Origin: an uncultured Coriobacteriaceae bacterium
GTDB taxonomy: Bacteria > Actinomycetota > Coriobacteriia > Coriobacteriales > QAMH01
DNA length: 5,691 nt
Direction: 5' to 3'
Assembly: GCA_900556425.1 (NCBI GenBank)
Contig: USOR01000062.1
Span: forward strand, 1-5,691
Both the position numbers and the translations under genes were made by a program. Under the pieces are notes generated by a model that saw nothing but the letters and a program-made list of their open reading frames with translations, did not search any database and was not told the origin of the DNA. This document shows, piece after piece, positions 1 to 2,701 of the stretch (position 1 is its first letter; each line of letters opens with the position of its first letter).

Positions 1-62
1 CACAAACCCTTGATTCCAAGCCTCGATTTACCCCGTTTTGGCACCCGAGCTACGCGATTTTG

Positions 63-107
63 GCCCATTTTCGACTCCGATATACGAAAATCGAAGCCCA
101 TTTTCGA
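63..107. repeat. Duplicated 12-mer GCCCATTTTCGA with a small hairpin
   Basis: GCCCATTTTCGA occurs exactly at 63-74 and again at 96-107, a 33-bp offset. The second copy overlaps the right arm of a 7-bp inverted repeat, CGAAAAT at 85-91 and ATTTTCG at 100-106, separated by 8 nt. No function can be assigned; it may be part of a dispersed intergenic repeat. Confidence 0.5.
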
Positions 108-261
108 AATCGCTATGTAATTTCGGAGTTTTGCTATTCGCACTTCGCGAAATTCTAGCTGTTCAAATTCTGTAAATATCATTTGCTAGTTGAACACTCA
201 TTTTTGCTAACTATTCAGATAGCGATTTTAAAAGATTTTATTCTCTATTTGGATATACATT

Positions 262-290
262 CTAATTGTTTAACTCACTTAAGATTGAAA
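262..290 (+). repeat. Degenerate direct repeat, copy 1
   Basis: This 29-nt A/T-rich unit matches 431-459 at 24 of 29 positions by hand alignment and ends in an identical TTAAGATTGAAA block (279-290). The two copies lie 169 bp apart. Low sequence complexity makes some similarity expected by chance, but the identical 12-nt block argues for a real duplication or shared site. Confidence 0.4.
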
Positions 291-430
291 TACATATATT
301 TGTGTTAATGCTTAATAAGTAATATCGATTAAAGATTTATACCCTATTAGTACTTTTTACCTATAAAAGCATTTATCCTTTAATATGGTAAATTTATTAA
401 AAGAGTTTTCCATATATAGATTATTAGAAT

Positions 431-459
431 CTAAATGATTTATTCATTTAAGATTGAAA
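431..459 (+). repeat. Degenerate direct repeat, copy 2
   Basis: Second copy of the unit at 262-290, ending in TTAAGATTGAAA at 448-459. It is followed by ACCCTATTA, a string that also occurs near 340-349 after an AAAGATTTAT block. The intervening 169 bp may therefore contain further degenerate relatives. Function unknown. Confidence 0.4.
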
Positions 460-480
460 ACCCTATTATTTATATTGCAA

Positions 481-604
481 ATTAATCTGTTTCCTTATTA
501 ATCTGCACAGAACATTAATCAGATTTCTGATTAATCTGACTCTCAGATAACGCGTTACTCACATTATCTATACACAAGATAATTCGATCCGCGCATTAAT
601 CAGA
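481..604. promoter_or_regulatory. Cluster of ATTAATCTG/CAGATTAAT operator-like sites
   Basis: Five half-sites of one A/T-rich motif lie within 124 bp. ATTAATCTG is at 481-489 and 497-505, ATTAATCAGA at 514-523, TCTGATTAAT (running on into CTG) at 526-535, and ATTAATCAGA at 595-604. The third and fourth form a perfect palindrome at 514-535 with 10-bp arms and a 2-bp centre. The first two are 16 bp apart start to start. Multiple spaced half-sites around one palindrome suggest a dimeric DNA-binding protein or a replication/mobilisation site. No gene in the window is obviously controlled by it, so the assignment is inference from pattern alone. Confidence 0.45.
563..583. repeat. Inverted repeat ATTATCT/AGATAAT
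   Basis: Seven-base arms at 563-569 and 577-583 are exactly complementary around a 7-nt spacer. It sits inside the ATTAATCTG site cluster, between its fourth and fifth sites. It could be an additional protein-binding site or a small hairpin; there is no T-run to make it a terminator. Confidence 0.35.
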
Positions 605-758
605 AACCGGATAAACCAAACTTGAAAACTGGGAAGTATCCCAATCCAAACAGAAGAAGACTTTCCAAGAACGCCTTCAGGCTTACCCGCCTCTGACGTC
701 ACCTCGCACAAATATAATTTGATATTTGGTTCATCGCATTTTAAGATTATTCATGCAT

Positions 759-802
759 AAGCACTGGTATGGAGGTCATTTTCCTCTTGGACTGGTGCTT
801 TT
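759..802 (+). terminator. Stem-loop with short T-run, plus-strand terminator candidate
   Basis: Positions 759-768 pair with 791-800 over ten consecutive pairs, two of them G-U. A 2x3 internal loop follows, then an inner stem (771-775 with 783-787) closes a 7-nt loop. The outer stem runs straight into TTTT ending at 802. The two G-U pairs become A-C mismatches on the minus strand, and there is no T-run on that side. The structure therefore fits a plus-strand transcript better than termination of the abiE operon, which ends 84 bp away at 884. It could still act as a 3' stabilising structure for the minus-strand mRNA. Confidence 0.4.
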
Positions 803-883
803 CATTTAAAATTTGCATTTTTACAAACTTTGCGTCATTTCTTCGAGCAGCGCGGGTTCAGACTTATATCAAGAATGGGCTCA

Positions 884-1705
884 CTAACTTTCAGCGATGG
901 CAGCGATTAAACCGTTTGCCCACGACACAGCGCTATCGATGTCGTTTTCCACAGGCAGTCCTCGGGACAACTCGACATAGAACTCGTCCCATGCGAGGTG
1001 CTTTTTCACTGTCGGAGGCCATGCCTGTCTCTTCCTATACGCAAACAATCTCTCGCATACGTGCCGTGTTGCGTAGAGATCGAGACTCGCGTTGGCAACA
1101 ATAAGCTGCAAGTCAACGAGGTCTCGTAAGCGCTCCCCTTCACCCGTCAAGGCATGCAGTTTCTGGGCAACCTGATGCGGAAGCGACATGAGGGGGACTT
1201 CCCCTGGAACGAGAAAGCCCAGTTGCTCAAAGATGCGCTCAACATCAGTTAGGCGAAGCCAGTCTGCTTCATCGGCGTCTCCAATCTCATTGTGACCAAC
1301 CTCCAGTGGAACAGTGCACCAAGGCTTTCCGTTGTAAGAGAGCTTGACGTCAAAGGGTCTCATCACATATTCGGACGGCACGTCCTTGGGGTTTGCTGGT
1401 TCACGCGGTACAACACGTCCCGTGAAGCCCTCCCATCCCTCAGATAATGCGGCACTAAGTCGTTCGACATAAACGGTCGGGTCACTCGGCGTAGCGGTAT
1501 CAAGATCGGTGGTAAACCTCGTTGCCGCATCCCCGAAACGCATTTTGATGGCACTACCACCCTTCACGACTCCATCTGGAAGCATCTGGGCAACGATGGT
1601 GTTTGCCATGAGGGTGCGCATTCTCACATAATCACCAGGCGTTCCACCGCATGCCCTGCGTATGGCATCATCGAGGTGGCGCATGCTGTTCGGACGATTC
1701 GTCAT
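884..1705 (-). CDS. abiEii: AbiEii-type nucleotidyltransferase toxin
   Basis: This 273-residue protein is the toxin of a type IV toxin-antitoxin (abortive infection) module of the DNA polymerase beta-like nucleotidyltransferase superfamily. Visible motifs are KGGSAIKMR (48-56) followed by TTDLD (65-69), whose D67 and D69 are the expected metal-binding pair. PLEVG lies around 133-137. A C-terminal QKLHA (181-185) followed by RLRDLVDLQ (192-200) matches the Lys and R-x-R-D-x-x-D signature of AbiEii. Known relatives bind GTP (streptococcal AbiEii) or add nucleotides to tRNA acceptor ends (mycobacterial MenT3); which applies here cannot be read from sequence. No signal peptide or membrane segment is seen, so it should be cytoplasmic. 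Its ATG overlaps the antitoxin TGA as ATGA, with AAGGAG eight bases upstream, implying translational coupling. Length and motifs look intact. Confidence 0.88.
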   Translation of the reverse strand: MTNRPNSMRHLDDAIRRACGGTPGDYVRMRTLMANTIVAQMLPDGVVKGGSAIKMRFGDAATRFTTDLDTATPSDPTVYVERLSAALSEGWEGFTGRVVPREPANPKDVPSEYVMRPFDVKLSYNGKPWCTVPLEVGHNEIGDADEADWLRLTDVERIFEQLGFLVPGEVPLMSLPHQVAQKLHALTGEGERLRDLVDLQLIVANASLDLYATRHVCERLFAYRKRQAWPPTVKKHLAWDEFYVELSRGLPVENDIDSAVSWANGLIAAIAES

Positions 1706-2229
1706 ACTCCGAGCTCCTTCTTCAAGCGATCGTAGTCGGCCTTGGTTATATATCCCTGTCTAAGAGCCTCTTCCATGGTGCCCCTCGCACGAACAGCCCC
1801 CATCGTCGCAGCCGCACTCGCTATAGCATCGGCAATGGGTTGCGAGGGAACCCCATCATAAAACCGCACTGGATCATCAGGACAGCACCTTATTATGCGC
1901 ACGCCCTCGCCCACATCCCTTCTTGCTCGTCGTGGGGAAGCCACCCACATGCGGCCTGGATCCGTGGGTGCAAGCCCCAAGAGAGCGACAACGGACTCGC
2001 CGAAGAGGCGAGCATCAGGTCCGATTGACTTTACCGCTATTGCATAGGGAGCTGCCTCCTGGTAAGGCCATACGGGCATCCTATAGACACCACGAGCCAC
2101 ACGCACGAGCTTCCCTCTCCTTGCTTGCTGTACGAGCTCAGCGTTCGTAACCCCGATCTCTCTCGCCTCAGCAGAGGTTATGAGACCGAAATCATCAACT
2201 GCACCGTATATCTTGTCCGCAATAGTCAT
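1702..2229 (-). CDS. abiEi: AbiEi-type antitoxin and transcriptional repressor
   Basis: The chosen ATG gives 175 residues. The N-terminal part (about 1-52) looks like a winged helix-turn-helix, ending in GKLVRVARGVYRMP (39-52), a pattern typical of AbiEi antitoxins (G-x-L-x-R-x-x-R-G-V-Y). The remainder (about 55-175) would be the C-terminal antitoxin domain. Known AbiEi proteins repress their own operon through promoter inverted repeats and neutralise AbiEii without stable complex formation. The gene precedes and overlaps the toxin by 4 nt, the standard order. The start is uncertain: an in-frame ATG at 2265 adds 12 residues and has a GAGG 14 nt upstream, and another at 2373 adds 48. I prefer 2229 because the family-like sequence begins there, but it has no clear Shine-Dalgarno and may be leaderless. 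The 2373 extension is cysteine-rich and lies in repeat-bearing DNA, so it is unlikely. Confidence 0.82.
   Translation of the reverse strand: MTIADKIYGAVDDFGLITSAEAREIGVTNAELVQQARRGKLVRVARGVYRMPVWPYQEAAPYAIAVKSIGPDARLFGESVVALLGLAPTDPGRMWVASPRRARRDVGEGVRIIRCCPDDPVRFYDGVPSQPIADAIASAAATMGAVRARGTMEEALRQGYITKADYDRLKKELGV
1714..1719 (-). promoter_or_regulatory. Ribosome binding site of the toxin gene
   Basis: AAGGAG on the minus strand lies 8 nt before the abiEii ATG (1705), inside the last codons of abiEi. Together with the ATGA overlap it fixes the toxin start and implies coupled translation. Confidence 0.7.
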
Positions 2230-2265
2230 GTCAATAATATATCGTATTTGAACTACTTTTGACAT
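2228..2265 (-). promoter_or_regulatory. Inverted repeat at the abiE start, probable operator
   Basis: ATGTCAA at 2228-2234 and TTGACAT at 2259-2265 are exact 7-bp inverted repeats separated by 24 bp of A/T-rich DNA. Read on the minus strand, the spacer carries TATATTATT-like sequence that could serve as a -10 element just before the ATG at 2229; no good -35 is visible. AbiEi repressors are known to bind inverted repeats overlapping their promoters, so this is the natural candidate site. The arms also contain the two alternative antitoxin start codons, so repressor binding here would block either start region. Function is inferred from position. Confidence 0.4.
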
Positions 2266-2395
2266 AATAGTAGCCCGCACCTCACATCTGCAACTGCTGC
2301 AAATGAGATTTGCGTCGCGGAGCCAGTATTTCCTGCTCTGAATATGCGGTCGAGTAATTTTGCGCTTAAGCATAACCAGCTCTTACCTTTAGAAT

Positions 2396-2440
2396 TGCAT
2401 ATTTTCCAGAGATATTTTTCTCAAAAATGCATATTTTCCA
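2396..2440. repeat. Duplicated 13-mer TGCATATTTTCCA
   Basis: TGCATATTTTCCA occurs exactly at 2396-2408 and 2428-2440, a 32-bp offset (about three helical turns). The 19 nt between them include GAGA and TCTC, which could pair. Spacing on one helix face would suit cooperative protein binding upstream of abiEi, but no function is established. Confidence 0.5.
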
Positions 2441-2518
2441 AGCACGCGCTATTCGCCCGAGCTGCACTCGAAAATACGCAGCTGAATGCATTGCGGGCTT
2501 GCAGCTGCCTGAAGTTGC

Positions 2519-2549
2519 CGTTTGGGGCACATGCCGTGCGCCCCAAACG
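2519..2549. repeat. Palindrome CGTTTGGGG...CCCCAAACG
   Basis: Nine-base arms at 2519-2527 and 2541-2549 are perfectly complementary. Pairing extends inwards (C2528-G2540, C2530-G2538, A2531-T2537) with one mismatch, leaving a 5-nt loop. The stem is very stable but lacks a following T-run on either strand, so it is not a classical intrinsic terminator. It shares its arms with the palindrome at 2584-2608 and the direct repeats beyond, marking a local repeat family. Confidence 0.55.
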
Positions 2550-2583
2550 CCTGTCTTCGTCATATTCTGCCGAGAATTGCCAA

Positions 2584-2608
2584 TTGGGGCGCATTTGATG
2601 TGCCCCAA
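2584..2608. repeat. Palindrome TTGGGGCGCAT...ATGTGCCCCAA
   Basis: Eleven base pairs (2584-2594 with 2598-2608), including one G-T pair, close a 3-nt loop. The right arm is the start of the 28-nt direct repeat at 2598. It is related to the palindrome at 2519-2549 by the shared GGGGC/GCCCC core. No T-run follows. It lies about 95 bp past the dnaE stop in the direction of dnaE transcription, so it may protect or help end that mRNA. Confidence 0.5.
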
Positions 2609-2625
2609 ACGCAAATGTCCATCAG
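2598..2625 (+). repeat. 28-nt direct repeat, copy 1
   Basis: Matches 2639-2666 at 27 of 28 positions; the unit begins ATGTGCCCCAAACG and ends in TCAG. The copies are offset by 41 bp with a 13-nt gap. Part of the unit (GCCCCAAACG) recurs in the palindrome at 2519-2549, so the family has at least three partial members here. Confidence 0.65.
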
Positions 2626-2638
2626 GATTGACCCCCGA

Positions 2639-2666
2639 ATGTGCCCCAAACGCAAATGTCCGTCAG
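2639..2666 (+). repeat. 28-nt direct repeat, copy 2
   Basis: Second copy of the unit at 2598-2625, differing by one A-to-G change. Unlike copy 1 it lacks a complementary left arm (GGGGC) nearby, so it looks like a half palindrome. Only two full copies exist and the gap is too short for a CRISPR spacer. Confidence 0.65.
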
Positions 2667-2674
2667 CTCTCTCC

Positions 2675-2698
2675 CGCACCTGCGGCCTCGCACCTGCG
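2675..2698. repeat. Tandem 10-mer CGCACCTGCG near the dnaE stop
   Basis: CGCACCTGCG occurs at 2675-2684 and 2689-2698, immediately beyond the dnaE stop codon (2702-2704). A related CACCTGC lies inside the dnaE 3' end near 2720. It may be local slippage duplication; no regulatory role can be shown. Confidence 0.4.
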
Positions 2699-2701
2699 AC
2701 G

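Larger units (their letters stand above)
1..883. other. A/T-rich gene-free segment with short repeats
   Basis: This stretch has no open reading frame that looks like a gene. Stop codons are dense in all frames, and base composition is very A/T-rich, especially about 180-620, in sharp contrast to the G/C-rich dnaE at the other end. It contains repeat and palindrome families listed separately: a duplicated 12-mer at 63-107, a degenerate 29-nt direct repeat (262-290 and 431-459), a cluster of ATTAATCTG-type sites (481-604), a 7-bp inverted repeat (563-583) and a stem-loop (759-800). No tRNA, rRNA or transposase remnant was seen. It could be regulatory DNA for a gene left of the window, decayed mobile DNA, or the edge of a defence island. 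That it is foreign or degenerate is inference. Confidence 0.6.
2266..2701. other. Repeat-rich intergenic region between dnaE and abiEi
   Basis: About 435 bp without a convincing gene. Short frames crossing it have no recognisable protein features and overlap repeats or the reverse strand of dnaE. It holds a duplicated 13-mer (2396-2440), two GGGGC-type palindromes (2519-2549, 2584-2608), a 28-nt direct repeat (2598-2625, 2639-2666) and a 10-nt direct repeat (2675-2698). No canonical stem plus T-run terminator for dnaE was found. The gap and the likely abiE promoter at its left end suggest that dnaE and abiE are separate transcription units although both are on the minus strand. Confidence 0.6.

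Noticed and set aside
694..701. Palindrome TGACGTCA
   Set aside because: It is a single 8-bp palindrome with no partner site or gene start nearby, so it may be chance.
769..1104. Plus-strand frame of 111 codons at the abiEii 3' end
   Set aside because: It begins inside the stem-loop and its second part is antisense to the well-supported toxin gene; no protein motif.
1651..2028. Plus-strand frame of 125 codons across the abiEi/abiEii junction
   Set aside because: It is antisense to both module genes, which have clear family motifs and coupled translation.
2230..2373. N-terminal 48-residue extension of the antitoxin from the ATG at 2373
   Set aside because: The extension is Arg/Cys-rich, does not resemble AbiEi, and crosses the probable promoter; the winged-helix part starts naturally at 2229 (or 2265).
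2519..2608. Classical intrinsic terminator of dnaE
   Set aside because: The stems are strong, but neither is followed by a T-run on the minus strand, so I list them as palindromic repeats.
2598..2666. Possible mini CRISPR array (28-nt repeats)
   Set aside because: There are only two copies, the gap is 13 nt, the units share arms with nearby palindromes, and no cas gene is seen.
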